IMG/VR virus record: IMGVR_UViG_3300023179_007167 | Location: 1 to 41,137 of that record | Direction: 5' to 3' (one strand) | Length of the DNA: 41,137 bases | Source: a virus | Shown here: positions 1 through 7,986 of the stretch, piece after piece | How positions within the stretch are numbered: position 1 is the first letter of the stretch | Layout: every line of letters starts with the position of its first letter | Made by a program: the position numbers and the translations under genes | Notes under the pieces: generated by a model | Seen by the model: only the letters and a program-made list of their open reading frames with translations | Database searches by the model: none | Told to the model about the DNA's origin: nothing

Positions 1-1006
1 GGGCTCAGCATCGCCTGCACACGGGCACTAAAGTTTGAAAGGTTGATGGTATGCACTGGGTCGGCCGATTGTGCGTCGCCGCCGCGGGGTTGCGGCGTAA
101 TAACGCGGAACGGCACAACGTAATCCAGCGCAATAGCCTCGTTGTACCTATGCAGAATCTGATAATACCACGCCTGCCTGAAATTCGTCAGAATGCGTGA
201 AATACCCCACCCACGATTGCGCATACCCGACAGCGCATCTTCTTTGAGATGATAAATAACGCCTTTGTCGAACATGAGATTCTGTTCGTTTTTAATCGCC
301 TGAATAACTTCCCAGCTTGCGCGCTCTAGGTGGTGCAAATGCCCAGCTTTGATCAGCGCGCGATAGTCCTGTGGAATTTTCCAGACATACGAGCACTCGT
401 TGGTGTACGGGTCCCAGATATATCAATCTCGTGCGGGCTCCAGCGCTTAACGTTAATCTTATCTGCGTCCCCGCTGCGTCGGTCAATGTGCTTCCACGGA
501 CCGACGTGTTTGCACTTCGGGCAAGTTGCGTGAAACTCAAAGTCGGACCATTTGAACGCGCACTGGTCTGAGTTGTACACGCGGTCCAGCGGCATCTCCA
601 GCCCGCATTTTTTACAAGACAGATAACGCCGAAACGGCACAATCAAACTAGTGAAAGAGTTGCCGTACGCCATGTAGTCCATAGCGACAGAATGCAAAAC
701 GTTTTTAATGCTGATAGTGTCTTCTAAAAAGACGCGAAACTTTTCTTTCTCTTCGCGGCCGATTGTGTTCTCGCCAATGTCGTATATTTCGACGTCCGTA
801 ATAAAGTAAGAGATAACACGATCGACGGCCTGCCGGTACGGGCCGTTTGCATTCATGACATACTCGGTCCAACGCAACGCCGTCTGAATGCTTTCCGGCA
901 TCGAGAGGCTGGCAATGTCGCAGAACGGGTCCGGAAAGCGCTCGTCTGCTGTGACGCCTTTGCCAAGAGAGTTATAGCCAGCCTGCGCGGTAGGAATGAG
1001 CGTCAT
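1..1006 (-). CDS. Portal protein, N-terminal part, interrupted by an apparent frameshift; runs off the left end
   Basis: Probable portal protein, the ring at the capsid vertex through which DNA is packaged and to which the tail attaches. Reading from ATG at 1006, frame 0 is open to a stop at 353. The portal-like sequence leaves that frame near position 419 and continues without a stop in the -1 frame to position 1, through a Trp-Asp-Pro-Tyr stretch and a region rich in Trp/Tyr and helices (GISRILTNFRQAWYYQ) that is typical of portal cores. Residues 131-165 carry two CxxC pairs (Cys131/134, Cys162/165) that look like a zinc ribbon inserted in the portal. I see no canonical slippery heptamer at the shift, so a one-base assembly error is the simplest explanation; a true mutation or recoding remains possible. 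The call rests on remembered similarity to T4-like portals and on the genomic setting. Confidence 0.6.
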
Positions 1007-1016
1007 GCGATGGTCC

Positions 1017-1175
1017 CTACTTTAAACGCGCGGTTTTAACAACTGTTTCTGCGGCTCGTTTACGAAAATCGCTGTCTAATTCGGCGATTTTGTCCGAAGC
1101 GTGTTTTTCAGTTTTTAATTTGCCGGGTTTTTCGTCGGGCGTTCTTCCGGGCTCTATTACGGCGCGCTTTTCCAT
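1017..1175 (-). CDS. Small basic hypothetical protein (52 aa)
   Basis: A short gene with ATG at 1175, preceded by a good ribosome binding site (TAGGAGAG, 5-6 bases upstream), and stop TAG at 1017-1019. It fits exactly between the end of the upstream gene (1177) and the portal start (1006). The product is highly charged (many Lys, Arg, Glu), has no Cys or membrane segment, and looks helical in its second half. Function unknown. Its place directly before the portal suggests a head-assembly accessory role, which is only inference. Confidence 0.6.
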   Translation of the reverse strand: MEKRAVIEPGRTPDEKPGKLKTEKHASDKIAELDSDFRKRAAETVVKTARLK

Positions 1176-1176
1176 A

Positions 1177-2091
1177 CTACTCTCCTACGGCTATAACAGC
1201 GCGCTCTACCGACAAAACACAGTATTCGCGGTTATCATAAACATACTGAAAACCGGTCGTATGCACAAGGTATAAACGGTTGTCATCGTTAATTTTAACC
1301 GCCCACGGACGCCCATACGGGTCATTTGACGGCGGAAACCAGCGCGCAGCGTTTTGTTCAAAGCGCAAGTCGTAAACAAGCACCATAAAACCCGACTCTT
1401 CAAACCTGTCGTCATCGTCGATCGGCGTTACAGCGACGATAACGTCATGGAAAAAAGCCGGAACAGTCCCAATGCCCTCTTTTTCGAAATAAACGAGTTT
1501 TTGCGGCGGACCTGCACTTGGCGCGGTAGTTTTCCCGTATCCTGCCGGCAAAACGTTTTGTTTTCTTTTCAATCCCATTTCCGCCAACGGACTATACGTC
1601 CTATCGACTTTTTCAATGGGCGGTTGTTTTACTTCGGTTTCAAGTTCGGCAATAATGTTTTGCTCTTCTTGCATTTCTTCTTCTGCGGCTGCTTGCTGAA
1701 CGGCAACCCTTTTTGCGACAGATTTAGACGGCACACGCTGCACACTTGAATTAGCAGACTTTGCAATCTCTTCAAATACCATAGCCGCACGCTCCCTTAT
1801 AGATTCGATGTCGTCTCCGGGAATCGCGGCGTTTGCGGCGCTAAGGGCGCCCAACACCCGATCCCTTGTCATTTGATCCATCGTAAAATCGCGCAGCGTC
1901 GCGCCATTTTGATCGACAATATTTATCTTGGTTTTTGACATGTCGTGGGGGTCGAAATTTACAGGCGTACCCCCGGGCGTAGCTTTGCCGACAATTACAC
2001 CGCGAAGACCGCGCGGGCCGCCGCGCATGTAATCGGCCATCGTGCGGCCGTTTTCCATCCGTATCTCGTTCGGGTCTTTGTAGTCAGCCAT
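1177..2091 (-). CDS. Hypothetical protein next to the portal (304 aa)
   Basis: Unrecognised protein. I chose the ATG at 2091 (MADYKDPNEI) because the longer frame would run back through the intrinsic terminator at 2108-2141 and into the upstream gene. The N-terminal third is Gly-rich. Residues about 90-130 look helical, residues 140-170 are Ala/Glu-rich and probably coiled coil, and the C-terminal half (from about 190) is a mixed beta-rich region with many aromatic residues. It is the first gene after the terminator, so it and the two genes to its left may form a separate structural transcription unit. Function unknown. Confidence 0.6.
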   Translation of the reverse strand: MADYKDPNEIRMENGRTMADYMRGGPRGLRGVIVGKATPGGTPVNFDPHDMSKTKINIVDQNGATLRDFTMDQMTRDRVLGALSAANAAIPGDDIESIRERAAMVFEEIAKSANSSVQRVPSKSVAKRVAVQQAAAEEEMQEEQNIIAELETEVKQPPIEKVDRTYSPLAEMGLKRKQNVLPAGYGKTTAPSAGPPQKLVYFEKEGIGTVPAFFHDVIVAVTPIDDDDRFEESGFMVLVYDLRFEQNAARWFPPSNDPYGRPWAVKINDDNRLYLVHTTGFQYVYDNREYCVLSVERAVIAVGE

Positions 2092-2107
2092 AAAACCTCT
2101 GATAGCT

Positions 2108-2141
2108 AAAAAAAGGGGGCGCGCTACGTAGCGCTGCCCCC
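2108..2141 (-). terminator. Strong rho-independent terminator
   Basis: On the minus strand this is a long GC-rich hairpin (GGGGGC with one bulged A, then GCGC, around a TACGTA centre, then GCGC and GCCCCC) followed directly by seven T. The stop codon of the gene at 2124-2417 lies inside the stem. It should stop transcripts coming from the right before the genes next to the portal, separating the two units. Confidence 0.85.
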
Positions 2142-2417
2142 AAAATCTTCCGGTTCTAAATCGTCGCAGACGCTGTACAACAGTTTCTTTGGAATCTGAA
2201 AGTACAGTCGCCCAAGTGGCAAACCGCCGCCGCATGCTTCCCGAACATGCGCTGGCGTCGGAATTACTTCCGCGAAGACCTTACCCGAAAGCAAATGCGC
2301 TACAACCAAACCATATCGGTCTTCCTCCGGGAACACGGGGAGGACGTGCGGCTGTTCGTCGTGGCTTAAAAGCCACGGCAGAACGTCGGTATCTGATTTG
2401 AGGAAGTAGCGCGTCAT
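2124..2417 (-). CDS. Hypothetical protein (97 aa)
   Basis: Unrecognised small acidic protein with no motif I can name. It starts with ATG at 2417, two bases past the stop of the upstream gene (2420), so the two are probably translationally coupled. Its last codons form one side of the terminator stem at 2108-2141, making it the last gene of its transcription unit. Confidence 0.6.
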   Translation of the reverse strand: MTRYFLKSDTDVLPWLLSHDEQPHVLPVFPEEDRYGLVVAHLLSGKVFAEVIPTPAHVREACGGGLPLGRLYFQIPKKLLYSVCDDLEPEDFGGSAT

Positions 2418-2419
2418 TG

Positions 2420-3436
2420 TTAATTTTTGTCGCTGAACGTAGCCGGCGCTGGGCTCCAGTTTACGGGCGCCAACACAGTACCAGCATAACTCTCCGGCAA
2501 ATCTTGTACAGTTTCAACCGGAAAGATTTGCACGGCCGAAAAGCGGCTGATTTTTACAGGCTGATGCGGGTTCTTAACTGCCTGTAACAAATCGTTGTAA
2601 CCCACCTCCAGTTTGTACTTTGGCGGCAACTCGTTACGGACGGCTTCAACAGCAGACTGCGGGTCAGACATCACAACATTCGAAAGCGGGATCGCGAACG
2701 TAAAGAACGACGCGTCGGGATCAGCAATTGCCTTGAGCACGTCATGAACGTCGATGTCAAACTCGGGAAACTCGGCGCGGAACTCCAGCATGATTTGTTC
2801 GATCTGCTGCGGTGTCGCGTACGCCTTATCCGTGACGCCATGGCGCGCAAGAATCTTTGCCGCCGGATTGTACCGCTGCAGGTTTACAGCCTTAAGCGTT
2901 TTCGCCGGATTCGGTATCGACAGTCCAAGAACCGGAGTGTAATCCTCAAAAATGGTTCCGTTGGCGTCGCAGACGACTTCGGGGAAAACAACCGGCGACA
3001 ACTCAACGTTTTTTCCGAACGATACGTCTCTGGCGTAGTTAACTAACGCGTTCAACAAATCGTTAGCGCGTCGCGCAAGAACGATGTTGTTTGCCGGCAA
3101 CGTTCTTCCGCCGCCGCGCGGGGCATACGGAATGTCAACGTCGTACGCAAAAATCGGGTTGAACACGAGCTTGTCGTCGCGAAGCCGGCTGATAGCGCCG
3201 GTGAAGTTTAGCGCGTTGTCCAAAACCTCAAGCGTCAAAAACACTGGTCGCCGTCCAGACACGCTCCGAACAGGATTATCGAACGTGCTGTTGATGCCGG
3301 GCATCCAAAGGCCCGCGACCACACCACCCAGATAGTGCCGCAGTGGCTCCAAGCGCTTGAGGAGCCGCCGCTGTTGCGCAATCGCGCTCTGGACGTTGCG
3401 GGCCAACCCGTTTTCATTTTGTACTGCAATAGTCAT
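2420..3436 (-). CDS. Hypothetical protein (338 aa)
   Basis: Unrecognised. I chose the ATG at 3436 (MTIAVQNENG) because the frame to its right overlaps most of the next gene and has an unlike, Arg/Leu-rich composition. The protein starts with a helical Gln/Arg/Leu-rich segment, has a Gly-rich stretch near 110-115 and a Pro/Val-rich end. There are no membrane segments or Cys pairs. It lies between short hypothetical genes in the structural-gene side of the window, so a virion or assembly role is possible but not shown. Confidence 0.6.
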   Translation of the reverse strand: MTIAVQNENGLARNVQSAIAQQRRLLKRLEPLRHYLGGVVAGLWMPGINSTFDNPVRSVSGRRPVFLTLEVLDNALNFTGAISRLRDDKLVFNPIFAYDVDIPYAPRGGGRTLPANNIVLARRANDLLNALVNYARDVSFGKNVELSPVVFPEVVCDANGTIFEDYTPVLGLSIPNPAKTLKAVNLQRYNPAAKILARHGVTDKAYATPQQIEQIMLEFRAEFPEFDIDVHDVLKAIADPDASFFTFAIPLSNVVMSDPQSAVEAVRNELPPKYKLEVGYNDLLQAVKNPHQPVKISRFSAVQIFPVETVQDLPESYAGTVLAPVNWSPAPATFSDKN

Positions 3437-3450
3437 GTTTGTCTTTCTTC

Positions 3451-3636
3451 TTAGAGACTGCGCACAATGTCGCAGCGTTTGACAGTGTTGTCGTAATACA
3501 AGTTCTTTTTGCCGGCTTCCCACTCTGCCGGAGATACGACCACGGCTGGCCTGTTATAGAAGACCAGAAGAATTTTTTCGTCGCTCAGCTTGCGCTGGCG
3601 CTTTACTGCATGTCCCTCAAACGTGATTACGCGCAT
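3451..3636 (-). CDS. Small hypothetical protein (61 aa)
   Basis: Short basic protein with ATG at 3636, ending 15 bases before the next start. It reads as a compact beta-rich domain (MRVITFEGHAV, then LLVFYNRPAVVV). The ribosome binding site is weak. Support comes from the fit between neighbours and protein-like composition. Function unknown. Confidence 0.45.
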   Translation of the reverse strand: MRVITFEGHAVKRQRKLSDEKILLVFYNRPAVVVSPAEWEAGKKNLYYDNTVKRCDIVRSL

Positions 3637-3673
3637 CTAATGTTTGCTTTTCATTTTAGTCCTATAGCGTATG

Positions 3674-3693
3674 CGTCTCTGACCGCAGAGACG
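3674..3693 (-). other. Perfect 7-bp hairpin in the leader of the 61-aa gene
   Basis: CGTCTCT and AGAGACG pair perfectly around a six-base loop (GCGGTC on the minus strand) in the 91-base gap between the genes at 3451 and 3728. No T-run follows on either strand, so it is not a standard intrinsic terminator. It may be a processing or regulatory hairpin. Confidence 0.4.
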
Positions 3694-3727
3694 GGAGCAT
3701 TAAATATGCCACGTTATGACTAAAAAT

Positions 3728-4153
3728 TTAGGCGTCCGGATCGGGGAGTGCGTCGTCAAAAATGTTGCGAATTTCGTTTGTGTCGTCGGAGAAAAACTCG
3801 TCCGGCTGTGTGATTTGCGCCGGCGGAGTTTGCAGCGGCGCCGGGTCTTCTAAATGCGCCGGGTCTACGCCAAGATATCCTGTATCGTCCGGTTCGGGCG
3901 TTTCCGGAACGGCGTATAGCGCAATGTTTTCGTCTGGCGTCATAAGATATCTATACGGCGGTTTTGATATCTGAAGTCGGTCGCCAGAAAAGCAATAAAC
4001 AGAGACGTCACGGTCTATGAGTTCTTTGAGCCGCGTCGCCAAATCGCCGGCTGACTCGAAGGTTTCGACTACAAAGTCCCCGGTCGGCAAAAGGATGGCG
4101 GCGTGATATCCGCGCGTGAACAAAATTTGCCGGTCTTCTTTTTTGGCAGCCAT
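3728..4153 (-). CDS. Hypothetical protein with acidic, Pro-rich tail (141 aa)
   Basis: Unrecognised. The N-terminal half (residues 1-80) looks like a small mixed alpha/beta domain. The second half is strongly acidic and Pro-rich (PETPEPDD, DDTNEIRNIFDDALPDPDA) and probably disordered. Its ATG at 4153 directly abuts the stop of the upstream gene (4154-4156), so translation is likely coupled. Confidence 0.6.
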   Translation of the reverse strand: MAAKKEDRQILFTRGYHAAILLPTGDFVVETFESAGDLATRLKELIDRDVSVYCFSGDRLQISKPPYRYLMTPDENIALYAVPETPEPDDTGYLGVDPAHLEDPAPLQTPPAQITQPDEFFSDDTNEIRNIFDDALPDPDA

Positions 4154-4795
4154 TTAGTCCCTCATCTTTAATGGGTCGTCTTCAGTGAATGACGACAATA
4201 AACCCTTTTGCCGCAAGAAACTGACTGATGCAGACGCTGACGACATATCAATGCGCCTAGCCTGCGGCGGTTTCATGCCCCGCTCTTCTAGAAACACAAC
4301 GAAAGAGTTGGAGACAACGCCAAATATCTTTACCTGCAACCACTGTCGAGAAAACGAGGTGGGATCGGGGATAGACGTGTCGTACGAAAAAACGCTGGCA
4401 AACATACCAGTTTTAGGATTAGAGAACGCGATGCCACCAATAAATGAAAAACACTCTTCGGCGCGCGAGGCGTCTATGCAATACAGGCGTTTATCCCACG
4501 CAACCGGCTTGGCGAAACCCGGCAGCGCAACACGACCAAGGCCGCGAAAAAAAAACTCTTCTTCGCGCTGCAGTTCGGTGTAAAACGGTTTGAGGTCTGG
4601 GGATTCGGCCGGGAACCGCGCATTAAATTCAAACGCCGGATCGCGGTCAAATCCCCCGTGTGTGATCAGCAACGCCGGCGTAAACAAGGCTAACGGCTTT
4701 TCACGCGCGTTGAGCACATCCGATAGCGACCGCCGCAAAATCGGCTCGGCATCTCGTATGTCGTCGATCTGTTTAAACGAGTCCGGCCGGTTCAT
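4154..4795 (-). CDS. Hypothetical protein (213 aa)
   Basis: Unrecognised. Mixed composition with many Phe; no Cys pairs, membrane segments or nucleotide-binding motifs. It lies four bases downstream of the RuvC-like gene (stop at 4800) and abuts the next gene with no gap, so it belongs to one operon with both. A link to DNA branch processing is possible from position only. Confidence 0.55.
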   Translation of the reverse strand: MNRPDSFKQIDDIRDAEPILRRSLSDVLNAREKPLALFTPALLITHGGFDRDPAFEFNARFPAESPDLKPFYTELQREEEFFFRGLGRVALPGFAKPVAWDKRLYCIDASRAEECFSFIGGIAFSNPKTGMFASVFSYDTSIPDPTSFSRQWLQVKIFGVVSNSFVVFLEERGMKPPQARRIDMSSASASVSFLRQKGLLSSFTEDDPLKMRD

Positions 4796-4799
4796 GGAA

Positions 4800-5432
4800 T
4801 TACTTCTGCGGAGTGCCTAACTCGACCTGCTTGAGCGCCAATAGCAAAATGAAGGCAGCATCAACCACGTTGTCTATTCCGGTGTTTTTGTATTTGCTGG
4901 CGTCAAAAGCGGCACCAAGCCACTTATTGGCCGCGGCGATCATGTCCTCTTTGCTAGCCTTGCCGTTACCGGTGGCATACTTTTTAATTGTAGCGATAGC
5001 AAACCCATTCGAGATAAGCCCGGCTTCTTCAGCCCACGTCGCTACAGTGACTTTCATACCGCCGATAACTTCTGCCGCGGTAGAAACGCGCGACAAAATA
5101 GCCGGTATGCCGAATTTCTTGTTGACAAAAAATCCTTTGGGAGGCGAATACTTGACGTCTTCATAGGCGATTACTTCTGGATTAGTTACGCCTAGAAAAG
5201 CGCGCAGGCGCACGAATCTAGCAGCACCAGATTCGAGGCCGCGCGTAGACAAATCCCACTGAAACAGCTTTAGCTTTGCCTGCAGCAGTTTTTCACCGGG
5301 TACGAGGTCGTACACAGCGACGCCGCAGTTGCTGCCCAAATCTAAACCTAGATATCTAGTCGCCCCCTTCGGGCACTTGCCTACTTTGGAAGCAAACGCA
5401 TCCGGGTCTTTGTATAGCCGATATTTGGGCAC
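4800..5432 (-). CDS. RuvC-like Holliday junction resolvase
   Basis: Predicted structure-specific endonuclease that cuts four-way junctions and other branches made during phage replication and recombination, clearing DNA for packaging. The RNase H-like RuvC core is visible: the first strand GLDLGSNCGVAVYD with catalytic Asp31, a second acidic strand VIAYEDV with Glu91, a TGNGKASKEDMI segment at 154-165 that is characteristic of RuvC, and the closing helix IDNVVDAAFILLLAL with Asp187 and Asp191. Length (210 aa) is slightly above cellular RuvC. No RuvA or RuvB partner is seen, as is usual for phages. The start at 5432 leaves about 24 residues before the first core strand. Confidence 0.8.
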   Translation of the reverse strand: MPKYRLYKDPDAFASKVGKCPKGATRYLGLDLGSNCGVAVYDLVPGEKLLQAKLKLFQWDLSTRGLESGAARFVRLRAFLGVTNPEVIAYEDVKYSPPKGFFVNKKFGIPAILSRVSTAAEVIGGMKVTVATWAEEAGLISNGFAIATIKKYATGNGKASKEDMIAAANKWLGAAFDASKYKNTGIDNVVDAAFILLLALKQVELGTPQK

Positions 5433-5442
5433 CGATATCTCC

Positions 5443-6108
5443 TTATTTAGTTAAGCCGCATAATGCATCCCGAACCCAAGATAAAAAAGTCTGTTGGTGT
5501 TCGGGTGCTTTTTTGAGTTTATTCAACTGATCTATTGCGTCGTAATACGCTGTCTTGTATTTGCCGGCTTCTTCTATTGCATCATTAAGTCGGCCCTGCA
5601 GTATTCGCGCCTGCGCGGCCCGATACTCAGCCACATAGTTGACGTCTGACACAGGAAGATCGGCGCCGGCAGCGAATTTGCGCACCTCAGCGGTAAAACG
5701 TGCCATATCAACCGCGGCAGGTGATTCTTCGTGCACAATAGATACTTCACGAATCGCTTTGAACCACGCGGCACAAAACACTTCGCCCATCGTAGCAAAC
5801 AGATACTGACGAATTTCGTATCTGAAGTCAAAGAAGCCGTGCCGCTCCAGCGCAGCTTCAAAACTTTTTACAGGGTCTGCTGAGTTTACAAAATCATTTT
5901 GAGCTTTAGCCAGCGCCTCTGTGAGTTTAATAATCTCCGCTTGCTGTACGTTGTGTTCAAGCCGCCATTGCGCCCGCTCTGGCGGTTCACGCGCCTCCAA
6001 TTTTTCAATGGCAATGCGCATAAGCGTTGGCGTGATGTATGCGTAATCACGCTCGGGGTTGTATAGCGGCGTCCCGTCGCCCTTGCGCCGATAACCTATG
6101 TCAGCCAT
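5443..6108 (-). CDS. Hypothetical helical protein (221 aa)
   Basis: Unrecognised, Ala/Glu-rich and mostly helical by composition. Stretches at about 45-75 and 170-200 could form coiled coils. The upstream sequence has an AAGGAG ribosome binding site before the ATG at 6108. It sits 10 bases before the RuvC-like gene. No function can be assigned. Confidence 0.6.
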   Translation of the reverse strand: MADIGYRRKGDGTPLYNPERDYAYITPTLMRIAIEKLEAREPPERAQWRLEHNVQQAEIIKLTEALAKAQNDFVNSADPVKSFEAALERHGFFDFRYEIRQYLFATMGEVFCAAWFKAIREVSIVHEESPAAVDMARFTAEVRKFAAGADLPVSDVNYVAEYRAAQARILQGRLNDAIEEAGKYKTAYYDAIDQLNKLKKAPEHQQTFLSWVRDALCGLTK

Positions 6109-6124
6109 GACTTCTCCTTGTTAT

Positions 6125-6973
6125 CTATGACGAAACACAATTTGTCCGTTGCTGGCAGTTAATGCACATAACCGCCGGCTCGGCCGGATTGAAAAACGAA
6201 ATCTTATCGCATGTGCGGCAATGTTGCTCAATGAACGTCTTCGGGTGTAGTGCGTAACTGCACTCTTCGTAACCTTTAGGGCAGTTGGCGCACGAAATCT
6301 CATACCCCAGCGGGCACGGTTTGGTTCGGCATCTTACTTCTATCAGTTCTTTGTTTGCTCGCAACATGCCGCTGCTGATACTAATCGTGCGAAACCGCGG
6401 ACGGTCTGTGCTGCGGGCTGCTTCAACGTTCGCAAAGAACATGAGGTTCACAAAATGCTGCGCGACGCCGCCGTACTGGTGCAAACCCCACGGCGTATTT
6501 GAAAAACCGACAACGCGCGATAACACGTTGCAACTTCTAGCCGACATAAACTGAGAAAACAACATCGGGCACGGCGAGCCAGCCAACGCGCGACATTGAA
6601 ACATAAAACCGAACTCGTTTTTGCGGCGCGTCGGTTGTACGCTCTCTACGCGTACGGGCACGCTTTCGTCGTGTAGCTGTCGTGTCCACGGTGTAACAGT
6701 TTCGCCGGCCACGAGCTTGTCTACGTTGCCGGCAATCCGCCACGCGAATTCGTTAATCGCTCGGCGGTCCATTTTTGTACCAGCCAATAACCGTACAGTA
6801 TCAAAAACCGCTGTAGTTGAAATTGTTGCCGGCAGAATTTTTAACAACTCGTTTGTAATGTCGTAAAGCGCGTCTCCGACAAGAGGCACGTCTACGTATC
6901 TTTCTAAAAGAAACGCCGCGATATTGTTGCGGCGTTTCTTGATGCTTGAAAAATTGAATTTTTTCTTTGCCAT
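6125..6973 (-). CDS. Cys-rich, probably zinc-binding protein (282 aa)
   Basis: The C-terminal third has ten Cys in a regular pattern (215, 220, 228, 231, 238, 252, 255, 270, 273, 279) with CANCPKGYEEC, a HPKT segment and two CxxC pairs, which implies at least two zinc sites. From memory, this C..CP.GY..C..HP.T..C..C pattern recurs in unnamed proteins of other large phages, but I cannot verify that here. The N-terminal two thirds is helical with a basic start (MAKKKFNFSSIKKRR), compatible with nucleic-acid binding. It starts one base after the upstream stop. Function unknown. Confidence 0.6.
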   Translation of the reverse strand: MAKKKFNFSSIKKRRNNIAAFLLERYVDVPLVGDALYDITNELLKILPATISTTAVFDTVRLLAGTKMDRRAINEFAWRIAGNVDKLVAGETVTPWTRQLHDESVPVRVESVQPTRRKNEFGFMFQCRALAGSPCPMLFSQFMSARSCNVLSRVVGFSNTPWGLHQYGGVAQHFVNLMFFANVEAARSTDRPRFRTISISSGMLRANKELIEVRCRTKPCPLGYEISCANCPKGYEECSYALHPKTFIEQHCRTCDKISFFNPAEPAVMCINCQQRTNCVSS

Positions 6974-6974
6974 G

Positions 6975-7577
6975 CTACGTAGTAGCCGGCTCCGGTGTTG
7001 GTTCCTGAGCCGGCGTTTCAGGTGTGAACTCTTGAATCTTCTTGTCTTTGTTCGCCTCTTCCCAAGACTTGCGGGCTTTTTCTACCTGCTCTTTAGTCTT
7101 GCCGATAATGTCCAAAACAGCGGCGCTCTCTTGCTGCAAAAACATAATGATTGAGCCAAGCTCTGTCGAGATCAGGCCCGAAATGTCGCCGACGCTGGAG
7201 ATATACCGAATATCCGCAGTCACAGGCTCTGACGGCTTTCCGTCCTCAACGGTGCGGAAAACGATTTGAATTTTTTCAATCTTCAACGTATCCGGAATTT
7301 GATCTGACAACAGTCGACCGTTGAGTTGCTTGCCAAGGATTTTTAACTTGTCATAAGACTCGTACAGTTCAAGCATGCGCGCGCTGGCTTCGCTCATAAA
7401 CTTTGCTGGGTTTACAGTTGTAGTCGTCGTTTGGGGCATGTTTGCGCCAATAATGCTTTGCAACGCCTTCGCCAAACCGGACGTGTCAATCTTGGCTTTT
7501 GTAGTCTCTGTGTTTTCAACAGCCCCGTCGACAACTTTGCACGCATTTGTTTGACAAGTCTTGTTTTGCAGAGCCAT
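6975..7577 (-). CDS. Hypothetical protein with helical C-terminus (200 aa)
   Basis: Unrecognised. The ATG at 7577 (MALQNKTC) is chosen because AAGGAG lies seven bases upstream; the longer frame starts inside the previous gene. There is a Thr run at about 49-53, a helical middle, a beta-rich central part and a Lys/Glu-rich helix that ends in a Pro/Thr/Glu tail (TPAQEPTPEPATT). No catalytic motif is visible. Confidence 0.6.
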   Translation of the reverse strand: MALQNKTCQTNACKVVDGAVENTETTKAKIDTSGLAKALQSIIGANMPQTTTTTVNPAKFMSEASARMLELYESYDKLKILGKQLNGRLLSDQIPDTLKIEKIQIVFRTVEDGKPSEPVTADIRYISSVGDISGLISTELGSIIMFLQQESAAVLDIIGKTKEQVEKARKSWEEANKDKKIQEFTPETPAQEPTPEPATT

Positions 7578-7578
7578 T

Positions 7579-7986
7579 TTATTCTCCTTGTAAATACGCC
7601 AATCCAAACCAATACTGAATACCGACAGGTTTTGTTATACCGTCTTCGTATAAAAGGTCAACAGGGAAACCCGTGACAATATGCAATTTATTCACTGTTT
7701 TAGGCGTATGTCCGGCGCATGACAAACCCAGTTGCAAAATGTAAGCAAACGCTAAATCTGCGTCTGGGCTTAAGGCGTAAGAGAACAACGGAATCCGGAT
7801 ATACGGGTCTTGGTATGACTCTGATAGCTCCTGCGGCAGGCCGGGAACCAATGGCGCAGAAACCACCAACCAACGTTCAACAGTTTCTGTCGGGCGCTTG
7901 TAGACGTAAGCGGGCTCAAATGCTGCGCCGGTCGGCCACGACTTTTTGGTGCGCGCCAAATCGATGCGAGATAGTTTTAACTGCAT
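7579..7986 (-). CDS. Hypothetical protein (135 aa)
   Basis: Unrecognised compact protein with many aromatic and Pro residues; no membrane segment or Cys pair. Its ATG at 7986 overlaps the end of the upstream glycosyltransferase-like gene by one base, so the two are probably co-translated and may act together. Confidence 0.55.
   Translation of the reverse strand: MQLKLSRIDLARTKKSWPTGAAFEPAYVYKRPTETVERWLVVSAPLVPGLPQELSESYQDPYIRIPLFSYALSPDADLAFAYILQLGLSCAGHTPKTVNKLHIVTGFPVDLLYEDGITKPVGIQYWFGLAYLQGE

Noticed and set aside
3706-3723. Bases encoding Met-Pro-Arg-Tyr-Asp on the plus strand, like the start of the 452-aa gene
   Set aside because: Five codons followed by a stop, in the opposite orientation and without further similarity; most likely coincidence.
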